A stretch of DNA of 64,000 bases from NCBI GenBank assembly GCA_965261645.1, contig CBDHDJ010000004.1, positions 124,001 to 188,000 on the forward strand, in the 5' to 3' direction. The first letter of the stretch is position 1. Every line of letters starts with the position of its first letter. Source of the stretch: CBDHDJ01 sp965261645 (GTDB lineage Bacteria > Pseudomonadota > Alphaproteobacteria > SHVV01). The position numbers and the translations under genes were made by a program. The notes under the pieces are model-generated. The model worked only from the letters and a program-made list of their open reading frames with translations, did no database searches and was not told the DNA's origin. Of this stretch, positions 45,185 to 54,869 are shown one piece after another.

Positions 45185-46817
45185 TCAGCTCAAGGTGAAG
45201 CCCTCATAGCCCTTGGCGGCCACCTGCTCGCAGACCCGCATGTAGTGCGGCTGGCCTCCGGAATAGGGCATGTAAACGCGTGGCTTGCCGGGTACGTTGG
45301 CGCCAACGTACCAGGAGGCGCACCTCGAGAGAAGGCGGCCCTCGGCGGTTTTCCGGTTGTGCGCGAACCACTCGTCCTCGGCGCCCCTCGTCGGCTCGAT
45401 CTGTAAGACGCCCTGTTCCCGCATGCTGCCGATGCAGTCGCTGATCCACTCGACGTGGTGCTCGATCGAGGGCGGCATGTTGGTCAGCACCGACGGGCTG
45501 CCCGGGCCGGTGATGGTGAACAGGTTGGGGAAGCCGGCCATCGCCAGGCCCAGATAGGTGCGCGGGCCCTCGGCCCATTTATCGCAGAGTGCCTGGCCGT
45601 TCCGGCCGCGGATGTCGGTCCTCGTGAGCGCCCCGGTCAGGGCATCGTATCCGGTGGCAAACACGATGGCGTCGAATTCGTGCTCCCGGCCGTTCACGCG
45701 CAGGCCCGTCGGCGTGATCTCTTCGATCGGCGTTCCGGAGACATCAACCAGCGTCACGTTGGGCCGGTTGAACGCGGCGAAATAGTTGGAATCGACGCAC
45801 AACCGCTTGCAGCAGATGACGGTTCGCGGCAACAGAATCGCGGCGACGTCCGGATCGCGCACGATCTCGCGTATCTTGTCGCGCACGAACTCAGCCGCGG
45901 TTTCGTTGGCCTCTTCGTCGGTCCGCACATCGGCGAAAGCGTCCATGAAACCGACACCGCCGATGGCCCAGCGTTCCTCAAAAACCCGTCGACGCTCCTC
46001 CGGGCCCACCTCGCTGACCTTCGCCCCATTGGGGCGGGTGAGGAGGCCGGCCGGCGTTTGTTTGGCCTGGCGGCGAATTTCGGCGTAGTTCTTTTTGATC
46101 TCGCAAACCCTCTGCGGGTCGAGCGGCGCGTTATGGGCCGGCACCGAGAAATTCGGCGTGCGCTGGAAGACATGGAGGGTGCGCGGCCTGCTCGGCGATC
46201 AGCGGAATCACCTGGACCGCCGAGGAGCCGGTGCCGATGATGCCGACCTTCTGGCCGGTGAAGTCGACCTCCGCGTGCGGCCAGCGGCCCGTGTGGTAGG
46301 TGGCGCCGCGGAAATCGCCGATGCCCTTGACGTCGGGCAGGTTGGTGGCGGACAGGCTGCCGGTCGCCATGATGCAGAAGGCCGCCGATACCTGAGCGCC
46401 GTCGCTGGTCTCGATCGTCCAGCGCCCGGATGCTCCGTCGAACACGGCCGTTGTCACACGGGCGTTAAATTGGATGTCGCGGCTAAGGTCGAAGCGGTCA
46501 GCGACATGGTTCATGTAGCGCAGGATCTCGGGCTGGGTGGCGTAGCGTTCTGTCCACTCCCACTCCTGCTGCAGGTTCTCGTCGAACTGGTAGGAGTACT
46601 CCATGCTCTCCACGTCGCAGCGGGCGCCGGGATACCGGTTCCAGTACCACGTGCCGCCGAGCCCGCCGCCGGCCTCGTAGATCCGTGCCGACAGACCCCT
46701 GCCGCGCAGCCGGTGCAGCATATAAAGACCGGCTAGACCCGCACCGACAATCACGGCGTCCAACGCCCCCGCCGCGCCGGCGGTGGCAGACCCCGGCTGG
46801 CTCTGCGTGTCGGTCAT
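45185..46817 (-). pseudogene. Baeyer-Villiger-type flavin monooxygenase, frameshifted
   Basis: The N-terminal 216 residues hold FAD (VIVGAGLAGLYMLHRL), the BVMO fingerprint FRGATYHTGRWPH near 185 and NADPH (IGTGSSAVQVIP) motifs. After LIAEQAAH the frame is wrong; the continuing sequence (VFQRTPNFSVPAHNA, then LDPQRVCEIKKNYAEIRRQA) lies in the next frame down to 45185, giving about 543 residues in all. An extra base in TGGAGGGTG at 46173-46181 explains it. Typical BVMO length is 530-560. Would oxidise cyclic or linear ketones to esters with NADPH. Confidence 0.82.
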
Positions 46818-47068
46818 GTTCTCTCCACGGTCCTACCGCCGTCCTCGGCGTTCTCTCGAGGCTGGGACCCCGCTTTCGCCCCTTCGCGCCCGGACCCGAG
46901 CTTGGCGGGCACGAAGTCGTTCACCGGGGCGCTGAACGCACGGGCAACTTTAGCAATCCCGCCCGATGTTCGCATGGGGACATGGGCGGAAGCTCGTCAA
47001 TCTTTCCGGGAGGGATGGCGCATAGCCGATTGCGGTCGGCGGCGGGCCTCGGCAGCGCAGCTGCGCGG

Positions 47069-47857
47069 CTAGGCGGGCGTGAACGCCACCGAAACCTGGC
47101 CGAGCGGGCCGAAATTGGCGATCACTTGGTCGCCCGGTTGGGCAGGAACGCCCTTGGTGCAGCTCCCCGTCGTCACATAATCGCCCGCCTCGAGGCCGCG
47201 GCCGATGCCCGCCAAATGATTGGCCAGCCAGCGCAAGGACTCCAGCGGATGGCCGAGGACGTTGCGCCCCGAGCCGGTCACCGCCGATTTGCCGTTGATC
47301 TCGATTACCACCTCGTGGTCGACGATATCGGCCTGCCGCCACGCCTCGACAGGCACCCCCGGAACCCAATGGCCCGCGAGCCCGTTGTCGGCGATGGCAT
47401 GCAGCCCGCCCACGGCGGACAAGTCCTCGAACCGCGTATCGACGATCTCGATGGCGGGCACGAGTACGCCGACCGCGGCCGCCACTTGCTCACGGTCGAA
47501 CGGCGCCGCGCCCGCCGGAAGGTCAGCGCCCATCCGGAAGGCATATTCCGATTCGACCGCGATCCCGAGGCCGGTCGCCGAATCGATGTTCGCCGGACTT
47601 TCGAAAACCCGCGCCGACATGAGCCGACCCCAGAACGGCTCGTCGATGCCGAGACCTTCTTGCAGCCCGCGGTTGGATGCACCGACCTTGTATCCGACCG
47701 GCTCGCCACCAAAGCTTGGGGCGAAGCGCTCCTGCACCGCGTAGGCATCGCCGAGCGATTGGGGCCGGCATTCCTCAGGCAGCGCCTTCAGTCGTGTGCG
47801 TTGGGCCATCGCTGCGGAGAGGTGTTCGGCCGCCCGCATCAATGCATCGTCATCCAT
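47069..47857 (-). CDS. 2-keto-4-pentenoate hydratase-like enzyme (FAH fold)
   Basis: 262 residues from the ATG at 47857 (MDDDALMRAAEHL), with GAGGAGAA in good position; the open frame extends upstream but lacks that site. MhpD/HpaH-like: VGYKVGASNRGLQ near residue 55, SEYAFRMG, EIVDTRF and NGKSAVTGSGRNVLGHPLES. Hydrates dienoic acids in aromatic meta-cleavage. The neighbouring BVMO and Rieske genes make an aromatic/cyclic-ketone theme, but it is not shown to be one operon. Confidence 0.85.
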   Translation of the reverse strand: MDDDALMRAAEHLSAAMAQRTRLKALPEECRPQSLGDAYAVQERFAPSFGGEPVGYKVGASNRGLQEGLGIDEPFWGRLMSARVFESPANIDSATGLGIAVESEYAFRMGADLPAGAAPFDREQVAAAVGVLVPAIEIVDTRFEDLSAVGGLHAIADNGLAGHWVPGVPVEAWRQADIVDHEVVIEINGKSAVTGSGRNVLGHPLESLRWLANHLAGIGRGLEAGDYVTTGSCTKGVPAQPGDQVIANFGPLGQVSVAFTPA

Positions 47858-48240
47858 CGGATTTCTCCTCGCGGTGCCCCAACGCGCCGACGTGATCGTT
47901 CCGGCATTGGCCGCGGTCACGCCGCAGCCCAAACCCGTTCATATTCCCGCCCGGCAGCCCGGAATCCCTACGCGGCCGCCCAACCCACGGTCCTCGAGCC
48001 CAAGCCCCACGATATGACAATACGAGCGCCAGAAGCCTCAGGGCTCTTCATTGTGCCATCCTCGCATGAAACCGATGGTCGAAGGCACTTCAAGGCGGCG
48101 CTCTCCGAGCGAACATGCGGTCGGACCCTTGGGCGTATCGTGATCTCCCCTTAGGACCGGTGCATGCCGTCACGGGTAGCGCAGCACAACCCGTACCGGC
48201 TTGGCCGGTACGGGTTGTGCAAGTTCAACTAGGACCAGAC
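47858..48240. other. Intergenic region of 383 bp, no gene seen
   Basis: Only structure noted is a perfect 17-bp stem at 48184-48220. The rest carries no convincing reading frame or RNA fold. Confidence 0.6.
48184..48220. repeat. Perfect 17-bp inverted repeat, 3-base loop
   Basis: GCACAACCCGTACCGGC (48184-48200), TTG, then its exact complement to 48220. It lies 20 bases past the stop of the TorT-like gene (minus strand), where a terminator could sit, but no T-run follows on either strand. Confidence 0.7.
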
Positions 48241-49326
48241 TTACTCTTCGCCGGGGGTGTAGTTAAAAATTGGTCGCCAACCCTCGGGCGCAACCGCCGT
48301 CGTCCGGTCGTAGGTATTGATATTACGCTCGTCCAGCACCGTGAAGCCGGGCACGGCGTCGACGTAGTCTTTCTTGCCTTCGAGGAGCTGGACCACTCCA
48401 TCGATCGCAACCCGCATCAACATCGTCGGGCTGTCGGTGAGTGTGGCCAGTACGTCGCCCTTGCGCACGCCTGTCTCCGCACCCGGACTGAGGAAAAGGG
48501 CCATCGTCTCGAGCTCGATGCCGCGTTCCCGCGCGAGAAGTACGGCCACCTCGACAGCCTGGCCGGCACCCACGAGGTAATCGAGGTCGGGATAGGTTTG
48601 CAGGGCGTCCTCAACAAGCTTGAGTTGCGTCCCGCGATCCATGGCCCCGTACATGACCTGGACGAGCTCGATTTCGGTACCTTGCATGCCTTCCTTGAAG
48701 CCCTGCGTAGGCGCCTCGGCCCACGACACGCCGGCGGGGCCCGGAATCAAGACAATCTTCACCTTGCCGGAGCCCTTGGGATGCCTCTTCGCGATGTACC
48801 TGGCCGCCGTGGCGCCGGCCTCTTTGTAAGTCAGAACCGTGCGGCCATCGACCTCGGTCTCCAGGCCGTTGCCGAGGTCATAGACGAGCACGCCCGTCTC
48901 GCGGATTTGAGCGATCGCCGCGTTCAGACCCTGGGTTGAAATACCCATAATCAGCACGGCGTCGGCACCCTGTGCGACGCAGTCTTCAACCTGAGAGATC
49001 TGCTTGTCGAGGTGCTCGTAGCCGCCGGCCTCGAACGAGACGAGCTTGATGCCGAGGCGCTTGGCCTCCTCGCGCGCGCCGTATGTGTAGGCCAGATAGA
49101 GCGGGTCCTTCACATGCGGATAGGTGACGCAGAGGTTCCATTCTTTCGTCACTTCGGTCGAATCGAGCGAAGCGTAGTCACCGCAAGCGGTCTGCTGCGA
49201 CCACAGATCGCTGTTATCGGCGCGGCAAACAACCGGGTAGCTCCATGAATCCCCGGCGGTCGCAGGCGCGGCAATCAGCGCGAACGCGGCCACCAATGCG
49301 CCTAAAAAGATTGCACCTAATTTCAT
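48241..49326 (-). CDS. TorT-like periplasmic substrate-binding protein
   Basis: 361 residues from MKLGAIFLGALVAAFA at 49326 with GGAGG upstream. Signal peptide to about residue 24. The periplasmic-binding-protein-I fold shows TYGAREEAKRLGIKLVSFEA, GYEHLDKQISQVEDCVAQGA and VDYDLGNG-like YDLGNGLETEVDG, which are TorT hallmarks; TorT senses trimethylamine N-oxide. No TorS or ABC transporter gene accompanies it here. It follows the Rieske oxygenase by 29 bases, so an operon is likely. Confidence 0.8.
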   Translation of the reverse strand: MKLGAIFLGALVAAFALIAAPATAGDSWSYPVVCRADNSDLWSQQTACGDYASLDSTEVTKEWNLCVTYPHVKDPLYLAYTYGAREEAKRLGIKLVSFEAGGYEHLDKQISQVEDCVAQGADAVLIMGISTQGLNAAIAQIRETGVLVYDLGNGLETEVDGRTVLTYKEAGATAARYIAKRHPKGSGKVKIVLIPGPAGVSWAEAPTQGFKEGMQGTEIELVQVMYGAMDRGTQLKLVEDALQTYPDLDYLVGAGQAVEVAVLLARERGIELETMALFLSPGAETGVRKGDVLATLTDSPTMLMRVAIDGVVQLLEGKKDYVDAVPGFTVLDERNINTYDRTTAVAPEGWRPIFNYTPGEE

Positions 49327-49355
49327 TGGTTTTCCTCCCGTGTTGGGGGTGCGGG

Positions 49356-50630
49356 TCATTCGGCGGCGCTTCTCGCCCGTGACTGGTTGAACCCCATGAT
49401 TTCGCAGTAGAACCGCCAGAACCCGTGAATCGGCACCTCGGTCACCAGGTTGTGCTGATCAGTGACGTCGCCGACGCCGCCCATCTCGACGACGGAATGA
49501 AACTCGCCCTGGCGGCGAATGGCGCGCTGGATCAGGACCCCGGACTCGCCGTCCTCCATCGAGACCACGCCGGCCGGTCCGGCGATGTTGAGCTGCTGTA
49601 TGCGCGCCTTGCGCAACTCGGGCGAATCGTCGGTGTAGCCAAAGCAGGTCCAGTAGAGCTCGAACTCGTCCGGGCTCTTGGGCCGAATCTGGCGCGTCGC
49701 CAGGGTGTTCGACATTTGCTGGAAGAAGATGCTGGGGAACACCGTCAGCATGCTGAGCACGTGACGATCGTCGTACTCGTCGATGAAGCCGACGAGGGAC
49801 GGGTCCTCGAGTGTCAACGGCTGGTCGAAATGGCTCGTCGTATCGTAGCCGCCGGCGCGGATCGCCTCCTCGTCATCGTTGTCGGAGAGCGCGTAACTCA
49901 TGGTATGGCGCTGCTTCTTGTCGAGGATCATACCGCCCTCCTGGGTGAGGCGGCTGATGCCGAACTGTACCGCCAGCTGGTGCAGCAGGCCGGCATGGTA
50001 GCCATCGTTGAGGTTCTCCCAGTAGACCTTCCAGTTGGCCGGCATGCGCTGGCGCATGTAGCCGAGAATTTCGATGTCCTTGCCGAACAGCCGGTCGAGC
50101 ATCTTGCACCCCGGCTCATCGAGGTAATCCTCCAAGGGTTCGACGTCGGGATGGGTGGCGCCGAAGATCACGCCCGCATGGATGGCGATCTTGTAAGTCT
50201 GAAGCCCGTGTTCCTCCTTGCGGAAGCTCGCCGGCATGCCGCCCTGGCCTTGCGAGCCCTTTTGAAACGGCACGCCGATCAGGTTGCCCTTCAGGTCATA
50301 GCACCAGTGATGGTAGACGCAGGTGTGGGACGTGCGGTTGCCGCGGGGCTCGCGCACCACCATGGTGCCACGGTGGGCGCAGCGGTTGACCCAGGCGTGG
50401 ATCGAGCCGTCCTCGGCCCGGTTCACCACCACCGGCGTGTCGCCGACATAGGTGACGAGAAAATCTCCCGGCTTGGCGATCTCCGCCTCGAGCGCGAGGT
50501 AGTTCCACACCGGGCCCTTCCAAATGCGCTCCTGCTCCGCCTCGAAGATGTCCTGATCGGTGAACACCCGATAGGGCACCCGGCTGTAATCCTCAGCCGG
50601 CCACGTCAGAATCTGATCGATATCCTGCAT
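49356..50630 (-). CDS. Aromatic ring-hydroxylating dioxygenase alpha subunit (Rieske)
   Basis: 424 residues. Rieske 2Fe-2S motif: RCAHRGTMVV (CxH) near residue 83 and CVYHHWCYDL (CxxH) near 104. Catalytic iron region: WENLNDGYHAGLLHQLAVQF near 205 (Asp and two His). C-terminal domain typical of anthranilate/salicylate/terephthalate-type oxygenases. No beta subunit, ferredoxin or reductase gene is adjacent, so electron donors must lie elsewhere. The TorT-like gene follows. Confidence 0.88.
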   Translation of the reverse strand: MQDIDQILTWPAEDYSRVPYRVFTDQDIFEAEQERIWKGPVWNYLALEAEIAKPGDFLVTYVGDTPVVVNRAEDGSIHAWVNRCAHRGTMVVREPRGNRTSHTCVYHHWCYDLKGNLIGVPFQKGSQGQGGMPASFRKEEHGLQTYKIAIHAGVIFGATHPDVEPLEDYLDEPGCKMLDRLFGKDIEILGYMRQRMPANWKVYWENLNDGYHAGLLHQLAVQFGISRLTQEGGMILDKKQRHTMSYALSDNDDEEAIRAGGYDTTSHFDQPLTLEDPSLVGFIDEYDDRHVLSMLTVFPSIFFQQMSNTLATRQIRPKSPDEFELYWTCFGYTDDSPELRKARIQQLNIAGPAGVVSMEDGESGVLIQRAIRRQGEFHSVVEMGGVGDVTDQHNLVTEVPIHGFWRFYCEIMGFNQSRARSAAE

Positions 50631-51078
50631 CGCCTCATCCGCTGCCAGCGCGACATCCGGCGCGCTTGTCCGGCTCGGCCGTCACAACGACGCCCAACGG
50701 TCCGGATCGCATAGTAGGTGCCCTCCTGGTAGGGGACAAGACGATTGTCGGTCAGACCCACCAAGCGAGTTGCCTCGGCAACCGATGAACGGGCCGAATT
50801 CGCACCGCTAAACGGTTTCCGAGGTCGCGGTTTACAGCGTTGGTTAGAATGCGCGGCTGATGTCCGTTTTGGGTGACGAACGGGCGTTCAGAGGCTCAAG
50901 GGCTTAGGCCCGTCCCTAGCCGTGAACGGGAGACTGCGGTTCGACAGACCGCAGGCCGCAACCAGAAGCTGGATCCCATCCCACGATCATTCAAGAGGTG
51001 GTGGATTTAGTACGCCTAGCAGCGTTAACGTAATGTGGGGATACGCCAAGGGCCAATTCGACGCGCGGCGGAGACGAT
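50631..51078. other. Intergenic region of 448 bp, no gene seen
   Basis: A small hairpin (CTGCGGT, 7-base loop, ACCGCAG at 50934-50954) is the only structure noted. Base composition is somewhat less GC-rich than the preceding operons, as the mobile-element region begins. Confidence 0.5.
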
Positions 51079-51294
51079 ATGCTCAGTTCCAGTTTCAGCG
51101 CTCAGCGGACCTTGCTGCGGCTTCTGTGCCGCCTGTGTGCAATGGCCATGGTGGTGCTCATCAGCACAGATGCAAATGCTTCGGAGCATGAATTCGGTGT
51201 GGGCTTTTCCAGGTTGTCTACGGCCGACCCAATGGGCGGGCGAATGCAGTATTCGCTTTGGTACCCAACCAAGGTGTCGAATAGCGTTGTCATG
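51079..51294 (+). pseudogene. Secreted dienelactone-hydrolase-like protein, N-terminal part (split by IS)
   Basis: 72 codons: a signal peptide (LLCRLCAMAMVVLISTDANA) and the mature start SEHEFGVGFSRLSTADPMGG ending NSVVM at 51294. The rest of the gene is at 55231-56106. Joining 51294 to 55231 gives an in-frame NSVVM-TIRLGPFEFPG, a normal sequence for this hydrolase family, so the gene was intact before the insertion. Confidence 0.82.
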
Positions 51295-51305
51295 TATGGA
51301 CGCCC

Positions 51306-51544
51306 TCGGTGTTGCAAGGGGAAAACCGATTTGAAACGGCGGTAGAGCTTGCAGTCATGTATCCGGCCTTTTCGCTGCGGTACACTGACCGCTGGCCCTG
51401 ATGGAATCCGAGAGATCGGCGCCCAGTCAGACTAACGAGCTCAAAGCTCTGACAATGCCTCGGGTTTGGCCGATCTCGGGTGGAGCCCTGTTTCGCCATC
51501 AAATCGTCGTTACCCTCGCAAGTTTGTATCCGCTTTCCAGCTGG
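51306..51544 (-). other. Long non-coding end of the IS110-type element (possible guide RNA source)
   Basis: About 240 bases between the IS end and the transposase stop. In IS1111-type elements the non-coding end downstream of the transposase encodes a structured guide (bridge/seek) RNA; that this copy still does is inference from position alone. No fold was computed. Confidence 0.3.
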
Positions 51545-52315
51545 TCAGGCGGGCGTCGGTCGGTAGATACGCTCGTATCTGAGCAGTGCCCAGGCGACGC
51601 GGGCTGTCTTATTGGCCATGGCGACCAGCACGACGTTTGTCGGCCGCCGCGCCAGGAGCCGGTCGGTCCAGCCAGGCCCCGTGCCCGGCTTGGCGCGGCG
51701 CCAGCGCAGCACGCTTCGCGCACCATGCACGAGCAAGCGCCTGATATAGCCATCCCCGCGCTTCGAGATCCGCCCCAGCCTGTCCTTGCCGCCACTCGAG
51801 TGTTGTCGGGGCACGAGACCGAGCCAGGCCGAGAGCTGCCGGCCCGAGCGAAACTGCGCGCCATCTCCGATCGTCGCGACCAGCGCCGTCGCGGTGATGA
51901 CACCGACGCCGGGGATCGTCGCAAGCCGGCGGCTCGCCTGGTTGGATCGGTGCCAAGCCAAAAGCGTCGCCTCCAGCTGCTTGATCCGGGCCTGAGCGGA
52001 ATGGAGCTGCTCAACCAGAGAGCCAAGCGCCTCGCGTGCCAGAGGGGGCAGTCGCACATCACCGGGATCTTCGATGATGGCAACCAGTTCCTCCACCTTC
52101 GACGCCCCTTGAGCGACGATCAGTCCGAGCTCCGCACAGTGGCCGCGAAGCGCATTGATCACCATCGTGCGTTGACGGACCAACAGCTCACGGGCCCGGT
52201 GCAGCATCAAAACCGATTGCTGCTCGGCGCTTTTCGCCGGCGCAAAGCGCATCGTCGGACGCGTCACCGCCTCGCAGATCGCTTCCGCATCCGCCGCGTC
52301 GTTCTTGTTCGTCTT
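51545..52315 (-). pseudogene. IS110-type transposase, C-terminal part
   Basis: The frame reads KTNKNDAADAEAICEAVTRP (the KxDxxDA region), QQSVLMLHRARELLVRQRT, TIPGVGVITATALVATIGD, then the Ser-containing transposase_20 part (SAWLGLVPRQHSSGGK) to KTARVAWALLRYE. It aligns directly with the N-terminal part on 54905-55153: RPFV + KTNKN. The first part of the open frame upstream belongs to the inserted element. Transposase as a whole is non-functional. Confidence 0.85.
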
Positions 52316-52353
52316 GACCAAAAGGGTCACACACTGCCCGTTTTCATGACGCG

Positions 52354-52800
52354 GTGACGGTTCATTACCGCTTCCATCCGCTGTCGGGTTGCCGCGTGGC
52401 ATGCCTTGGACGTCGAAGAGCACGTGGACAGACGATACTGATTGTTCGGCATCCGGACCGAACCCAGTTGCATCTTCCTGAGTGGATGACCCGACCGGAT
52501 GCCGCCCTGCTCGAGGTTCGCGAACTCCCCAGGATCTCCCTGCGGGCGCTTTCCGATTTGCGGGATCTCATCGCACCGCTTCTTCTTGCGCGCGACGAAA
52601 CGCGCACAGGAGAACGTGATGAACCAAAGACCTCGCAAGGCTCCTCAAGGAGAACTGTTTCCTCTGGAACACCCGTCGGCCCTGCTGACCGGCGAGCGAC
52701 GGGAGGTGTTGATCCCGCTTCTTTCGATGACCCTGGCGGCGGCAATGGCAACCGCGGCCGGGGCGTCAAACAGCCGCACGATCGTGGGAGCCAGCCATGA
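52354..52800 (+). CDS. DUF5372-like protein of the serine-recombinase element
   Basis: GTG start; the N-terminal MTVHYRFHPLSGCRVACLGR, then QLHLPEWMTRPDAALLEVRE and SLRALSDLRDLIAPLL resembles the DUF5372 small proteins carried by such elements (normally about 90 residues). The frame runs on to 148 residues, overlapping the next small gene; the tail from about residue 90 is probably not a folded part. Function unknown. Confidence 0.55.
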   Translation: MTVHYRFHPLSGCRVACLGRRRARGQTILIVRHPDRTQLHLPEWMTRPDAALLEVRELPRISLRALSDLRDLIAPLLLARDETRTGERDEPKTSQGSSRRTVSSGTPVGPADRRATGGVDPASFDDPGGGNGNRGRGVKQPHDRGSQP

Positions 52801-52807
52801 CGGGTGA
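52619..52807 (+). CDS. Small protein preceding the recombinase
   Basis: 62 residues, MNQRPRKAPQGELFPLEHPS and ALLTGERREVLIPLLSMTLA; AGGAGA lies 5-8 bases upstream. It overlaps the recombinase start by 11 bases, so is translationally coupled. Comparable GELF-P-containing small proteins precede recombinases in related elements (recalled, not searched). Role unknown; a recombination directionality or regulatory factor is possible. Confidence 0.6.
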   Translation: MNQRPRKAPQGELFPLEHPSALLTGERREVLIPLLSMTLAAAMATAAGASNSRTIVGASHDG

Positions 52808-54869
52808 CGGAACAAGAATCACTGCCGGCCATCTGGCGCGTGCGGCCTGCGTCTACGTGCGACAGTCGACGCCCGGCCAGGTTCGCAACAATCTCGAAAG
52901 CAAGCGCCTCCAGTACGCATTGCAGACCCGAGCGAAGGAATTGGGCTGGCACACAGTCGAGACGATCGACGAAGATCTTGGCCGTTCGGGCGGTGGCGGC
53001 GTAGAGAGGCCAGGCTTCCAGAAACTGCTGACTGCGGTCTGCGAAAGCAGGATTGGCATCGTGCTGTCGGTCGATGCTTCACGTCTCGCCCGAAATGGTC
53101 GTGAGTGGCATACGCTTCTCGAATTCTGCGCCGTGGTCGGCTGTCTCCTGGGAGATGGGAACAGCATTTACGGTCCCGCCTTACCGGACGATCGGCTGTT
53201 GCTTGGTATGAAAGGTTCCGTCAGCGAGATGGAAGGTTCGGTCCTGCGTCAGCGATCCCACGACGCCCGCCGGCAGAAGGCCGCGCGTGGCGAATTGTTC
53301 CTGAACCTCCCGGCCGGATATGTGAAGGCCGGCCGTGACGCGATCGCGATGGACCCCGACCAGCGGGTGCGGGATGCTATCCGTCATGTGTTCCGCAAAT
53401 TCTCCGAGTTGCGCAGCATTCGCCAAGTGTTCCTGTGGTTCCGCCATGAAGGCATCGAGCTTCCGTTCCGGTCCCTTTGCACTGGTGTTCACGGATGGCA
53501 GGTTGCCTGGAAGCTGCCGGTGTACAACACGGTCCACCAAATCCTGACTAACCCGATCTACGCGGGAGCTTATGCCTACGGGCGCAAGAGTCGACGCACG
53601 GTCATCGACGACGGACGCAAGCGCGTTGTGCATGAGACTCGACGTAATCCTGAGGACTGGAAGGTGTTGATCAGCGACAGCCACGAGGGATATATCGACT
53701 GGGACGAATATGAAAGGAACCTCGGCCTGATCGCAGCCAATGAACCAACTTTCAAGGGGGCGGTGCGCAACGGTGGCGCGCTGCTAACTGGCCTGTTGCG
53801 ATGCGGGCACTGCACCCACAAGCTCCAAGTCGCCCACTCGGGGAACAGCAGGGTGGGCCGCTATCTCTGCCAGGGCAGGCGAGCGCAGATTGAGGGCACG
53901 ACCTGCATTTCCTTCGGCGCGGGGGATGTCGACGAGGCCGTCGCCGCCGCCGTTCTCCGGGCGGTCCAGCCTCTGGGAGTGGAAGCTGCGCTCCACGCGG
54001 TCGAGGACCGCGGAAAGGATGCGTCCGAACGCACCCGGCTAGCGGAGCTCGCGCTCGAGGACGCTCGGTTCAAGGCGGACCAGGCGCGGGCGCGGTTCGA
54101 AGCGGTCGATCCCCGCAACCGCAATGTCATCGGCAACCTGTCACGGGCATGGGAAGAGCGCCTTGAGCTCGTGGGGGAGCGGGAATGTCAATTGGCCGCG
54201 GCTCGTTCGCAACTTCAACATCAGGAGCTGACATCGGGCGAGCGCGCGGCGTATCTGGCCCTCGGTGCAGATCTGGAGCGGGCCTGGAACCACGAGAACG
54301 TGACGACGCCAATGCGCAAGCATGTTCTACGTGCGGTACTTGTGGAGATCATCGTGACTGTATCGGCCGACCGGATCGACCTCGTCCTGCATTGGCAGGG
54401 CGGTGACCATACCGAGCTCTCGGTACGTAGGCGAAAGAGAGGGCAAACGCGCATAGCAACGGACGCCGACACCGCCGAGATGATCCGGGAACTGGCCCGG
54501 CTCATGCCGGATCGCGCCATCACGGCGTTCCTGAACCGCGCTGGGAAGCGAACCGGCAAGGGCAACACCTGGACCGAAGTGCGCGTGCGCGCCCTCCGTT
54601 CGAACCGCGGCATAGCGGTCTATCGCGAAGGAGAGCGGCAGGAGCGTAACGAATTGACGCAGACGGAGGCCGCGGCAAGACTGAATGTCAGTGCCAGGAC
54701 AATGAACCGGCTGATCCGGCGCGGTGTTGTTCCCGCCCGTCAGGCCTGCAAGGGTGCGCCGTGGGTGATATCGGCCGATGCGCTCGGTTCTGCGGCGGTT
54801 GCTCTGGCTCTGGAGGAAGGAACATTCCCGTCGGCATCGGATCCGGGACAAAAAGTCTTTCATTTTTAG
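52797..54869 (+). CDS. Large serine recombinase with C-terminal excisionase-like HTH
   Basis: 690 residues. Resolvase domain: VYVRQSTPGQV with catalytic Ser24, then RLARNGREWHTLLEFC and GSVSEMEGSVLRQR (helix-E region). Recombinase domain follows (FLNLPAGYV, VHQILTNPIYAGAYAYG). A zinc ribbon LLRCGHCTHKL ... YLC lies near 333-357, and a coiled-coil rich in Ala/Arg/Glu near 400-470. The extreme C-terminus has a MerR/excisionase-like HTH (QTEAAARLNVSARTMNRLIR) near 620-640, an unusual addition. It should move the surrounding element using its TT core sites. Confidence 0.9.
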   Translation: MTGDGTRITAGHLARAACVYVRQSTPGQVRNNLESKRLQYALQTRAKELGWHTVETIDEDLGRSGGGGVERPGFQKLLTAVCESRIGIVLSVDASRLARNGREWHTLLEFCAVVGCLLGDGNSIYGPALPDDRLLLGMKGSVSEMEGSVLRQRSHDARRQKAARGELFLNLPAGYVKAGRDAIAMDPDQRVRDAIRHVFRKFSELRSIRQVFLWFRHEGIELPFRSLCTGVHGWQVAWKLPVYNTVHQILTNPIYAGAYAYGRKSRRTVIDDGRKRVVHETRRNPEDWKVLISDSHEGYIDWDEYERNLGLIAANEPTFKGAVRNGGALLTGLLRCGHCTHKLQVAHSGNSRVGRYLCQGRRAQIEGTTCISFGAGDVDEAVAAAVLRAVQPLGVEAALHAVEDRGKDASERTRLAELALEDARFKADQARARFEAVDPRNRNVIGNLSRAWEERLELVGERECQLAAARSQLQHQELTSGERAAYLALGADLERAWNHENVTTPMRKHVLRAVLVEIIVTVSADRIDLVLHWQGGDHTELSVRRRKRGQTRIATDADTAEMIRELARLMPDRAITAFLNRAGKRTGKGNTWTEVRVRALRSNRGIAVYREGERQERNELTQTEAAARLNVSARTMNRLIRRGVVPARQACKGAPWVISADALGSAAVALALEEGTFPSASDPGQKVFHF

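Noticed and set aside
46685..48154. 489-residue plus-strand reading frame
   Set aside because: Antisense to the hydratase and monooxygenase genes; low-complexity composition.
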